Below are positions 25,192-33,760 of a stretch of 64,000 nt of DNA, one piece after another; position 1 is the stretch's first letter, and each line of letters starts with the position of its first letter. Made by a program: the position numbers and the translations under genes. Origin of the DNA: an uncultured Gemmatimonadota bacterium (GTDB lineage Bacteria; Gemmatimonadota; Gemmatimonadetes; Gemmatimonadales; Gemmatimonadaceae); assembly GCA_903882745.1 (NCBI GenBank), contig CAIRYG010000011.1, positions 248,001-312,000 of the forward strand, read 5' to 3'. The notes under the pieces were generated by a model. The model was given only the letters and a program-made list of their open reading frames with translations. It did not search any database and was not told where the DNA came from.

Positions 25192-28100
25192 CTATGGACG
25201 GATAACGGCTGCCGGCGTCAGGTGATTCCCAGTAGTGTTGTCGCCGAGCTCTCCATTGGTATTCTGACCCCAGCAGTACACGCGGCCTCCCGTTACCACG
25301 CCACACGAATGACCTGCGCCACCGGCGGAAATCTGCGCAAACGTGAGCGGCGCCCCCCCACCCACGCCTAGCACCGGTACGGGGGTGTAGCGATCAGTCG
25401 TCGTGTTGTCGCCAAGTTGGCCGTAACTATTTTGCCCCCAGCAATACGCGGTGCCCGAAGCAGTGAGGCCGCACGTCATATACGACCCGGAAGAGATCGA
25501 AGCGAACGTCAGCGGGACTCCACCGTCGACGCCCAAGACCGCCACCGGGGTGTAGCTACTGATCGTCGTGCTGTTGCCGAGCGCGCCAACCTGGTTTATT
25601 CCCCAACAATAGGCGGCGCCGCTACTGGTGAGGCCGCACGTATGAGTTTGGCTTGCGGAAATCGAAGTAAAAGCAAGCGGCGCACCACCACCCACACCCA
25701 GCACGGGCGTAGGCAATGAGCGAACGACAGATGCCGAGCCAGTTCCGAGCAGGTCCGTTTCGCCCCAACAGATCGCAGCGCCTGTAGCCGTCAGCCCGCA
25801 TGCGTGCCTGTAGCCCGTAGAGATTGCGGTATACACTAGCGGGGCTCCACCATTCACTCCAGGAACTGCGGTGGGTGTGAAGCGGTCGACGGATGTTCCA
25901 TCGCCAAGGCGGCCATTAGTATTTTGCCCCCAACAGTAGGCGGCTCCCGCCATGGATAATCCGCACGCAAAGCGTGGCCCCACGTCGAGCGCTCTGAATG
26001 TGAGCGATGGACCCCCCGCGACACCGACAACCGGGGCCGGCGTCAGCAACACGGGATCTGTAGTGCTCACGCCCAAGAGTTGCTCATAGCCGCAGCTCAC
26101 CGAGCAGTTTAGTCCCCAGCAATAGGCGGCTCCGGACAAGTCTAGTCCACATTGGCTACTGCTGCCGATTCGCAGCGCACTCAGCACAAGCGACGGTCCT
26201 CCGCTACTCCCCAGCACCGGCATCGGAGTCCGGTGACCCACGGTGGTCCCGTCGCCAAGGTACATACCCATATTGTTCTCTCCCCAACAGTACGCAGCTC
26301 CAGCACTGGTCAGCGCGCACGACGTGAACCCGTTCCGATTGGCTTGCACGGATTGTGCGTAGAACGGCCCACTCGGCGCAAACGGAATGGACTGCGTCAC
26401 TACGGCCAGTCCACTCGACGAGAAAGTGAGCGTATACATATTGGGTGAGGTAGCGCTGATGCCGACGTTCACAAAGGAAGCGACACCATTCACGGCCGTC
26501 GCCGTTGCGGTCCCCACAACGGTCGCACCCGCACTCACCGTGATGGTCACGACGGCGCTGCCCGTGGGGACGGTGTTGCCGCGTGCATCCTGAATTTTGA
26601 CCACCGGCTGGGTGGTGAATGCCGCACCGTTCTCCGCCCCCGCCGCGCTCGTCACTACCGCGAGTTGCGTGGCCTGACTATACAACGAGATGGACTGTGT
26701 TGCGGCCGTCAGGCCCGGTTGGACGAAGGTCAATGTATAGTTCGTCGCGACCGTACCCGTAATCCCAGCCCCGGTGAATTTGGCCACGCCGTTGACGGCA
26801 GTGGCCGACGCATTCCCCACCACGGTCGCACCTGCGCTCACGGTCATCGTAACCGCAGTGTTCGCAGTCGTGACGAGATTGCCGTCGCGATCCTGAATCG
26901 TGACCACAGGCGGCGTGGTGAACGCCGCGCCATTCGCGGCCCCTTCTGCTCGCGTCGACAGCACCAACTGGCTCGCGGTGCCGGCCGTAAGCAAGATTGG
27001 GAGGCCTGTCGACGAAGAGCTTGCACAACAGACAACTCCGGATCCAGAATGAGACAGTCCGAAGCGCAAACGATATTGCGTTCCAACGGCTCCGCTGAAA
27101 CCCACTCCCGTAAAGTTGTACACCGACTGCCCCTCGACCAAGGGGATTGCCCACGTCCCAACCAACTGCGGCTGCCGATCCAGCGATGACGGGGAATCAA
27201 CGACCATGATTACGTCATAGCCCGTGTTACCACTCCCTACGCAATACGGACAGATGTTGGCATAGGTGTTCCCTGCGAAGTCTTGCAACGTAACCTGCGG
27301 CTGTATCGCAAACGCGGCGCCACTCTTGGCTGGCGACTCCGGCGTGCGCGTGACGGACGTTTTATACAGGTCACCCGGTAATACCTTGATCGAGTACGTG
27401 GCTGGACTGAGGCCGAGGGAGCTAAAGGTCAGGACGTAGGTGCCGGCCGTGCCGCTGAGCGATAGGCTCTGATCAAAAGTTGCAACGCCGTTAACGGCGG
27501 TGGCGGTCGCCGTTCCCACGTCACTAATCGTGCCCCCGCTCCGAGCTACCACGGTCGCCCCACTACCGAGGCTCATCGTGACCACGGTCGTCGCGGACGT
27601 AACCGTGTTTCCGCCTGCGTCCAAGATTGTAACCTGTGGCGGCGCGGCGAATCCCTGTGCAACGCGCGCATCCGGGGAGACGCAGTCGGCCGCACTCGCA
27701 CCGTAGGGGCACGATAACGGCGCACGCGTCAGCGTCAAGCGAGTCGCTGGCCCTACCGTCGGCGCGATTGCCTGCGTCACGGCGGGAAGTCCGCTCGCCG
27801 CGAAGGTCAGCGTGTAGTTCGTCCCCGCGATGCCCGCGATGCCGACGGTCGAGAACGTCGCGACACCATTCACGGCACTCACGGTGGCGATCCCGACGAG
27901 GGTCGCCCCAGTACTCACCGTCATGGTGATGCTATGGGTCGCGGTCGTCACGGTATTGCCCGCGCTATCACGAATCGCCACCACGGGCTGGGTGGTAAAG
28001 GCCACCCCGCTCGCTGCGCCAGCCGCACTGGTTGTTAGCACGAGTTGGTTGGCAGTTCCCGCCGTTGGCATAATCGATTGTGTGGCCGAGGCCAGTCCGG

Positions 28101-30084
28101 TTGCCGCAGCGGTCAGCGTGTAGCTCGTGCCCGCCGCGCCACTTACGCCAATGTTCTTAAAGGTCACGACGCCGTTAACAGCACTCGCGGTGGTTGTCCC
28201 AACGAGGGTCGCCCCCGCACTCGCCGTCATGGTGACGAGAGGGGTCGCGCTTGTCACCGTGTTGCCGCTTGCATCTTGCACCGCGACCACCGGTTGCGTG
28301 GCAAAGGCAGCGCCACTCGTTGCACCCGCCGCAATCGTCGTGAGCACGAGTTGGGTGGGGTCCCCCGATACGAGCGTCACGGATTGACTCGCGGTTGCGA
28401 GAGCGCTGGCCGAGAACGTGACGGTGTAGCTTCCTGGTGCGCCGCTTAGGGTCGCGTTGCGCCATGTTGCCATCCCAGCGCTGGTCGTCGCGGTGGTGGC
28501 GCCGCTCAGGGTACCGCCAGCGCTGACTGCCATGGTGATGACAGTGCTGTTGTCGGTAAATACGGTATTGCCATTCGCGTCCTTGAGGGCGACGATGGGT
28601 TGCGTCACGAACGCTGTTCCACTCGTGGCGCCCACGATACTCCGCACGAGCCCAAGCTGCGTTGCGGCTCCTGCTGTAACGGTGACAGAGAGCTGATCGG
28701 TTGTTGCCGCGCTGAGTGTTCCATCGGTTACGCTAAGCTTTGCCGTTTCCGTAGTGTTCAGCACGAGCGGTAGCGTGGCCACTCCGTTGGTGAAGGTTAC
28801 GCTCGTGGCAGTGCCGAACGCCGTACCACCTGCCGTGGGCTTCTGCCCACCCGGCGCCGTGGCTGCGCCGCTAAAGGTCAACGACTTGGCGCCGGTGTAG
28901 GTCGTGGCGGTGTTGCCGTTCGCATCCTTCGCGGTGACTGTAACCGTTTGGGTTGCGCCAGCGACCTGCGTCCCGGTGCCGCTCAGCACAAGCTTCGTGG
29001 CGGCACTAGCGATGCCCGTGGCGGTAATCGTCGCCGCAGTCGCGGACCCAGTCGTCGGTGTCGCGGTCAGCGTTTGTGCGCCGGACGCGGTTCCCAAGAC
29101 CCACGTGCCGGCGAGCGTGGCGACACCGAGATAGTTCGTGGTTGCCGTCGCGGTGCCGCTCAGCGTGCCGTTGCCGGAGGCCACGGCGAATCGTACGGAT
29201 GCGCCTGGCACCGGACGAGAGGATGCATCGAGCACGCGCACACTCAGGGCGGTTGCGGGGGACGTGCCCACCGTCGCCGACTGCGCATCGCCACTGGCTA
29301 CAGCAATCGACGCGGGCGCTGCCGGTTTGATGATCGTATACGAGGAGAAGTGCGAGACCGGCGCAGAAACAACGCCCGTGGTCAAGTCCACCGCACTTCC
29401 CGCAATCGGGGTCGCCACACCGCTCGCATCCACCGACGCGAGCCAGAGCGTCGACTGATCCGCGGTCGCAACGGCGGCCTTATCGTACCGCAGTGCGAGA
29501 GTCAGTGGGCTGCTAAACGTGGTTCCGTCGGGCCCGAACACATAGGTCGTCGCCGGCACCACGCGATTGTCACTCGGCAGTGCGGCTGGGGCGACCGACA
29601 GGGCGGTGCCCGTGGGCACAGCCGTCGGGGGAATCGTCAGCGTAACGGCGCCACCGAGCACGGCCGCGACCGTCGGGGTACTCGCCCCAGCCGGCGGCGT
29701 ACTGATCGGCACGCGCACGGAGAGCGTCGTGCGCCCGACCACGCCGTCGACCGATGCGCTGATCGTCACGGGTCCAGACGCCACACCGACGACGGCTCCG
29801 GCCGCCACCGTCGCGACGGAAGGATCCGAACTGCTCCAGGTGGTGGTCCGGCCACTCACGGTGGACCCGGTCGTGCTGACCGCGGTGGCCGTGAGCGTCA
29901 CACTCCCGCCGACCAGGAGCGCGCCCTCCGCTGGCGTCCCACCCACCGTCACCGAGCCGACCACCACCGGCGCCACAGGCGCGGTCGGGGCATCCTTGAC
30001 GCCACCCGAACAGTTGATAATCAGCGCAATCCCGAGCGCGGCGAACAACAATCGACGGAACGATAGACGAGTCGCGGAAGGCAC
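25192..30084 (-). CDS. Giant Ig-repeat/RCC1-propeller lipoprotein
   Basis: A 1630-residue surface lipoprotein. Start GTG 30084 has GGGGT 7 bases upstream and opens into a signal with lipobox LIINC (C25). Residues ~40-130 are a Big_2 bacterial Ig domain (TWSSSDPSVATVAAGAVVG). Then follow a domain with LTIPPTAVPTGTAL and roughly eight to ten Ig-like units of ~85-95 residues, many with the phrase GAAFTTQPVV-x-I-QD-x-xGNTV. The last ~390 residues contain seven RCC1 repeats (CGLT-x-x-GAAYCWG...LGD-x-TT), enough for one closed seven-bladed propeller; each repeat carries two Cys that could be bonded. The architecture suggests a long stalk presenting a binding propeller. Its upstream module duplicates that of the TolB-like lipoprotein. 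Confidence 0.88.
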   Translation of the reverse strand: MPSATRLSFRRLLFAALGIALIINCSGGVKDAPTAPVAPVVVGSVTVGGTPAEGALLVGGSVTLTATAVSTTGSTVSGRTTTWSSSDPSVATVAAGAVVGVASGPVTISASVDGVVGRTTLSVRVPISTPPAGASTPTVAAVLGGAVTLTIPPTAVPTGTALSVAPAALPSDNRVVPATTYVFGPDGTTFSSPLTLALRYDKAAVATADQSTLWLASVDASGVATPIAGSAVDLTTGVVSAPVSHFSSYTIIKPAAPASIAVASGDAQSATVGTSPATALSVRVLDASSRPVPGASVRFAVASGNGTLSGTATATTNYLGVATLAGTWVLGTASGAQTLTATPTTGSATAATITATGIASAATKLVLSGTGTQVAGATQTVTVTAKDANGNTATTYTGAKSLTFSGAATAPGGQKPTAGGTAFGTATSVTFTNGVATLPLVLNTTETAKLSVTDGTLSAATTDQLSVTVTAGAATQLGLVRSIVGATSGTAFVTQPIVALKDANGNTVFTDNSTVITMAVSAGGTLSGATTATTSAGMATWRNATLSGAPGSYTVTFSASALATASQSVTLVSGDPTQLVLTTIAAGATSGAAFATQPVVAVQDASGNTVTSATPLVTMTASAGATLVGTTTASAVNGVVTFKNIGVSGAAGTSYTLTAAATGLASATQSIMPTAGTANQLVLTTSAAGAASGVAFTTQPVVAIRDSAGNTVTTATHSITMTVSTGATLVGIATVSAVNGVATFSTVGIAGIAGTNYTLTFAASGLPAVTQAIAPTVGPATRLTLTRAPLSCPYGASAADCVSPDARVAQGFAAPPQVTILDAGGNTVTSATTVVTMSLGSGATVVARSGGTISDVGTATATAVNGVATFDQSLSLSGTAGTYVLTFSSLGLSPATYSIKVLPGDLYKTSVTRTPESPAKSGAAFAIQPQVTLQDFAGNTYANICPYCVGSGNTGYDVIMVVDSPSSLDRQPQLVGTWAIPLVEGQSVYNFTGVGFSGAVGTQYRLRFGLSHSGSGVVCCASSSSTGLPILLTAGTASQLVLSTRAEGAANGAAFTTPPVVTIQDRDGNLVTTANTAVTMTVSAGATVVGNASATAVNGVAKFTGAGITGTVATNYTLTFVQPGLTAATQSISLYSQATQLAVVTSAAGAENGAAFTTQPVVKIQDARGNTVPTGSAVVTITVSAGATVVGTATATAVNGVASFVNVGISATSPNMYTLTFSSSGLAVVTQSIPFAPSGPFYAQSVQANRNGFTSCALTSAGAAYCWGENNMGMYLGDGTTVGHRTPMPVLGSSGGPSLVLSALRIGSSSQCGLDLSGAAYCWGLNCSVSCGYEQLLGVSTTDPVLLTPAPVVGVAGGPSLTFRALDVGPRFACGLSMAGAAYCWGQNTNGRLGDGTSVDRFTPTAVPGVNGGAPLVYTAISTGYRHACGLTATGAAICWGETDLLGTGSASVVRSLPTPVLGVGGGAPLAFTSISASQTHTCGLTSSGAAYCWGINQVGALGNSTTISSYTPVAVLGVDGGVPLTFASISSGSYMTCGLTASGTAYCWGQNSYGQLGDNTTTDRYTPVPVLGVGGGAPLTFAQISAGGAGHSCGVVTGGRVYCWGQNTNGELGDNTTGNHLTPAAVIRP

Positions 30085-30142
30085 GGTGGCACCCCAATGG
30101 AACACGTGGCAGTGAGAGCAACGCGCGTAACATCGCGGTGCT

Positions 30143-30251
30143 CCGTCAACTGCACGTAATGACCATTTTCGGACAGCGCCCTCACACAACGGCGCAACAT
30201 GCCGTCAACTAGCGCGACAGAACGCGCCTCGCATTGACGCTCGATGAACGG
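30143..30251 (-). repeat. Promoter-module repeat, copy B
   Basis: The partner of 22405-22513, with 87 identical bases at 30155-30241. It ends 58 bp before the GTG of the Ig/RCC1 lipoprotein. It carries CGTCAACT at 30144 and 30203, the same 59 bp spacing as copy A. On the minus strand these read AGTTGACG, which resembles a -35 element. Confidence 0.9.
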
Positions 30252-30334
30252 TGTTGGCGTGCTGTTGCTACGAGTCGGGAACCCCGCTGTTCGATACCGC
30301 TACACATGCCTGTGCTGTGCAAGCGCTCACGTGA

Positions 30335-30454
30335 ATGGCGCACGTCGACCTCGGCCTAGACGACCTCCGCCGAGCCGAATTACATTGGTACGAAGCCACA
30401 GGAATCGGCCGCCGCGAAATGAAAATCAAACGCTTTCTCGACCTGCACCTATGA
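30335..30454 (+). CDS. Small ORF, 39 residues, possible gene remnant
   Basis: ATG to TGA encodes a charged peptide containing LDDLRRAELHWYEATGIGRR and ending KIKRFLDLHL. A stop codon lies immediately upstream in frame. The stop overlaps the next ATG by 4 bp, the pattern of a real two-gene unit. I do not recognise the family with confidence. The non-random sequence and coupling argue that it is, or was, coding. Confidence 0.45.
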   Translation: MAHVDLGLDDLRRAELHWYEATGIGRREMKIKRFLDLHL

Positions 30455-30567
30455 GCGCTCCTCGGACATCGCTCGCGCTGTGCCTGCAAAACACCGGCTA
30501 TGAGGTTTCGCTCGAACGGCGAAAGCTCTACCGCACCATCCCCGACCGCGCCGCTACGCGCCCCCCC
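30451..30567 (+). pseudogene. Truncated small gene at the SARP 3' boundary
   Basis: Starting at ATG 30451 the frame reads MSAPRTSLALCLQNTGYEVS, then LERRKLYRTIPD, which resembles small proteins with an SLExRKxYxxLPD motif that continue with an acidic C-terminal part. Here the sequence after IPDRAA turns into the antisense of the SARP regulator gene (stop at 30568), so the 3' half is lost. The frame stays open only because it runs through antisense sequence. A run of eight C (30562-30569) marks the junction. Confidence 0.45.
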
Positions 30568-33500
30568 CTACCGCACCTCCACCTTCAGCACCGCAATCGG
30601 GATGCTGCGCCAAACACGCTCCTCCTTGGTCTCGCAGTACAACCAAGACACCCTCACCATCCCCGGATCTGCCGCAGCGCGAATCAGCTGATCCATCGGC
30701 AACGCCATCAGATCATTGCCGTCGCCCCAGCGAGGCGTGCCGCAACGCCAGTTCGTTCCAGACAGCAGCCACGATCCCGTGGGCTCGCCGGTCTGCGTCC
30801 ACGCAATCAGGTAGTCGCCAGTCGTAGTTGGCGCTCGGAGTTTCAGCGTCGATTGCATGCGCGCATCCCTCAGACCGGCAAGCAGCGATCGCACCGTGAG
30901 CGTATCACCGCCGTGCTGCCCCCAACTCGTGCCACGCGCCAGCACGTAGAGCGCCCCGCGGCTGGGCGTCGTATAGCGAAACGCCACCGACCCCGAAATC
31001 TCCCCGCCAGGCGCAACGCGAACGGTATTCAGTCCACCGCGGAGTCGGCGTCCGTTCACAAGACCATCCACAATGCGTAGCGCCTCTGGCCATTTATTCA
31101 CCACGAGATGCACGGGCTCAAGACCCGCCGCGACAAATCGCTGATCTTTCGCGAGCTTTGCCCTCCTGTAGTCCGGATGCCCGCCCTGCTCCGGGTATGG
31201 AATTTCCGCAACAAACAACGAGTCAAACTCGGCGACCCCTCCACGAATCACCGCGACCGTGCGCCCCCGGAGCATCACACCGGAATCCGAGCTCGTGTAG
31301 TGCACCGAATCACCATCGCGCCAGGTGGAGCGGAGGCCGAGTGCGTTGCGTACCTCCACTCGGAGCGGACGCTCGAAGGGCGTGGTGGGGTCAGCCGATT
31401 CCAACGCGTTCAGCTCCGACACATCCACCAATCGTACGGGGCGAAACGGAATTAACACCGCAGCCGCCACAATCGCGATCAGGGCAGCCGCGCCCCCAAT
31501 GAGGCGCGCCAGGTACGAACGCCGTCGCGCGCGCACCAACGCGCGCAAACGCTCCGCGAGCGGCGGATCATCCACCCCGCCAAGGATCACGCGTGCCACC
31601 GTGCTCTCGTCAAAGGCCTCGCGCGGCGTGCGAAGGATCAGCTGCTTCGCAATCGCGAAGGCGCCGTCGCGATCATCGCCGGAGAGCAACAACCGCACCG
31701 CTTGCCGGTACTCCGCGTCCGTTCCCGCCGTGCGCGCAAGCCAGTTCCCGAGTCGCCGAGCGCCAAGCAACCAGTCGCCCTTGGTGAGCAACTCGGCGGC
31801 CGACTCCCGCAACAGCGCATGCGCCACCGACCAGCTGCCGTCGTTGCCACGCGAGGCGAACCCGCCACGCTCCAGCCCCGCGAGCCGATCACCCACAACC
31901 TGCTCCGACACCTGGAGCAGGTTCACCAACGAGGCCACCGAGAGCGCCGACTCGTGCAGCATGAGCGCCACCAAACACTCGCGCTCGTCGGCACTGATCG
32001 ACAAAATGCGCGCTTGGTCAACCGCGGTTCCCTGCAACAGCCGCTCGACCTCAGTTTCGGAATGCACCATCCACTGCCCCGCCGTGACCGACACCGCTTC
32101 ACTCGCAATGGCCGCGCGCAGAAACTGCAACACACCGAAGGGCGATCCGCCGGCGTGCCGTTGAATCGCTTCGGTTCGGGCATCGCTCCAGTGATCTGCG
32201 TTCACAACTGCCATTGACCCAAGCAGCGCGCCCACCTCGGCTACCGTGAGCGGCGGAAGCGCAATCTCCTGCGATGATGATGCGAGCGACGGAATCGAAA
32301 CACGCGACGCGCCGAGTAGCAGGAGACCCGCCCCGGCACCACGGGCGAGGGTGCGCTCAATGCAGTACAGCGAGGAGGCGTCGGCCCACTGCAGGTCATC
32401 AATCAGCAGGGCCCACGCTCCTTCTTCGCTGACGGCACCAAACAGATCCGCAACGGCGAGGCCACGGCGACGTAACTGTTCGTCGCTATTCCCCGTGGAG
32501 ACTTCGGCGGCGACGTGAAAGCGATCCGCGAGCTGCGGCACGATCCCCGCCAGTACGGCGGCCGACGCGGGCGAGATTCCCGCGGCGCCGGGCAATGCGG
32601 CGATTGCGGGCAGAATACTCGCGAGCATGGCATAGGCATCGTCGCGCTCGCGCTGCCGTCCGGTACTCTGCACCAGCGGTGCGCGCTGCACACGCAGACG
32701 GCGCGCGATTTCATGAAGCAAGCGCGTTTTCCCTAAGCCAGGCGCGGCGACCAGGATGCGCACATACTCGTGGGCGTTCTGCGTGCGCGACCAGGCCGCG
32801 ACGAGCTCGGCAAAGAGATCGGTGCGCCCCTGAAACTCGGGGTGCATCGGAACCTGTACTAATGCCCCGGAGCTCCCTGCCACCGCCGGGGGCGTGAGCT
32901 CGGCGCCGGTCGACATGGAGATTTTGGGCCCCGCCTCACGCATCAAGCGCCGCAGCAAAGTTTCCGTCGGCGGCTCGGGCTCGCGGCCTTCGTCAGCTCG
33001 CAGCACGCGCAGCGCCGCCGACTCGAGCGCGACCTCCGCGAACCGCCCGCCAACGCCGAGCGATTCGAACAGCAGGCACCAGTTCTCGTCGTCTTCGGGG
33101 GCGGTGTCGCGCACGCGCGTCGCCACGCGAATGGCGTCGTCGAGCGAGCCCGCGGCCCGGAGCGCGGCGTGGTGACCGCGCGCGGCGGACAGGAAGGCGC
33201 TCCGCAAACGGAAGCGTTCGGCATCGACCCAATGTTCAAACTCGAGGGCGCCGGGGGACGCAAAATCGGGAATGAACGATCCGCCGTACAGGCGGTAGGC
33301 ATCGGCGACCGCTCCGCTGCGGAGGGCCTGCTGGAACTCGTCAACATCCACAGTCAGCCCCGGGGCGAGCGTCAGCCAATCGCCGTCGCCAATCAGGACC
33401 TGGGCGCCGAGGGCTTTCCGGAGACCGAAGACCGCTTGGCGCAGGGAGGCCCGAGCCACCTCGCGCTCCCGTTCGTGCCAGAGCAGTTCCACCAGGGTCT

Positions 33501-33639
33501 CGCGGGACGCTTGCCGATCACGGGCGCAGGCCAGGTAGGCGAGCACGGCCAAGACCTTGGACGGCGGGAGCGCCACACGTCCGTCTTCGTGGCGGAGCTC
33601 GAACCGGCCGAGGAGTTGGAGGCGGAAGGGGAGATTCAT
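30568..33639 (-). CDS. Membrane-spanning SARP/BTAD regulator with AAA ATPase
   Basis: A 1023-residue protein. Residues 1-100 are an OmpR-like winged helix (LPPSKVLAVLAYLACARDR, ASLRQAVFGLRKAL); ~100-240 is the bacterial transcriptional activation (BTAD) helical domain. Then comes an ATPase with Walker A APGLGKTR (299-306) and Walker B ALLIDDLQWAD (410-420). A single strong membrane helix (RLIGGAAALIAIVAAAVLIP) at ~712-731 follows a basic stretch, leaving ~290 residues outside the cytoplasm, including a PTTPFERPLRVEV segment and two Cys near the end. Typical SARPs are soluble, so this looks like a membrane one-component sensor. The gene stands alone, upstream of repeat copy B, and its promoter has a CGTCAATT box. 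Confidence 0.85.
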   Translation of the reverse strand: MNLPFRLQLLGRFELRHEDGRVALPPSKVLAVLAYLACARDRQASRETLVELLWHEREREVARASLRQAVFGLRKALGAQVLIGDGDWLTLAPGLTVDVDEFQQALRSGAVADAYRLYGGSFIPDFASPGALEFEHWVDAERFRLRSAFLSAARGHHAALRAAGSLDDAIRVATRVRDTAPEDDENWCLLFESLGVGGRFAEVALESAALRVLRADEGREPEPPTETLLRRLMREAGPKISMSTGAELTPPAVAGSSGALVQVPMHPEFQGRTDLFAELVAAWSRTQNAHEYVRILVAAPGLGKTRLLHEIARRLRVQRAPLVQSTGRQRERDDAYAMLASILPAIAALPGAAGISPASAAVLAGIVPQLADRFHVAAEVSTGNSDEQLRRRGLAVADLFGAVSEEGAWALLIDDLQWADASSLYCIERTLARGAGAGLLLLGASRVSIPSLASSSQEIALPPLTVAEVGALLGSMAVVNADHWSDARTEAIQRHAGGSPFGVLQFLRAAIASEAVSVTAGQWMVHSETEVERLLQGTAVDQARILSISADERECLVALMLHESALSVASLVNLLQVSEQVVGDRLAGLERGGFASRGNDGSWSVAHALLRESAAELLTKGDWLLGARRLGNWLARTAGTDAEYRQAVRLLLSGDDRDGAFAIAKQLILRTPREAFDESTVARVILGGVDDPPLAERLRALVRARRRSYLARLIGGAAALIAIVAAAVLIPFRPVRLVDVSELNALESADPTTPFERPLRVEVRNALGLRSTWRDGDSVHYTSSDSGVMLRGRTVAVIRGGVAEFDSLFVAEIPYPEQGGHPDYRRAKLAKDQRFVAAGLEPVHLVVNKWPEALRIVDGLVNGRRLRGGLNTVRVAPGGEISGSVAFRYTTPSRGALYVLARGTSWGQHGGDTLTVRSLLAGLRDARMQSTLKLRAPTTTGDYLIAWTQTGEPTGSWLLSGTNWRCGTPRWGDGNDLMALPMDQLIRAAADPGMVRVSWLYCETKEERVWRSIPIAVLKVEVR

Positions 33640-33760
33640 GCCTATCCAATGCTCGCTTGGCGTTAGCTGGGCGTCAATTAGACTGACGACGGGGCGTTTT
33701 CACTGCGTTCGCCACCAATCGGCCCCCATTCTGCCCCCTTCCAGCCCTCACCCCCACCTC

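Larger units (their letters stand above)
30085..30567. other. Gap holding repeat copy B and a broken gene pair
   Basis: In this 483 bp stretch, 30085-30142 is the leader of the Ig/RCC1 gene, 30143-30251 is the promoter-module repeat, and 30335-30567 holds two small overlapping open frames, the second truncated. The part at 30252-30334 shows nothing recognisable. Confidence 0.6.
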
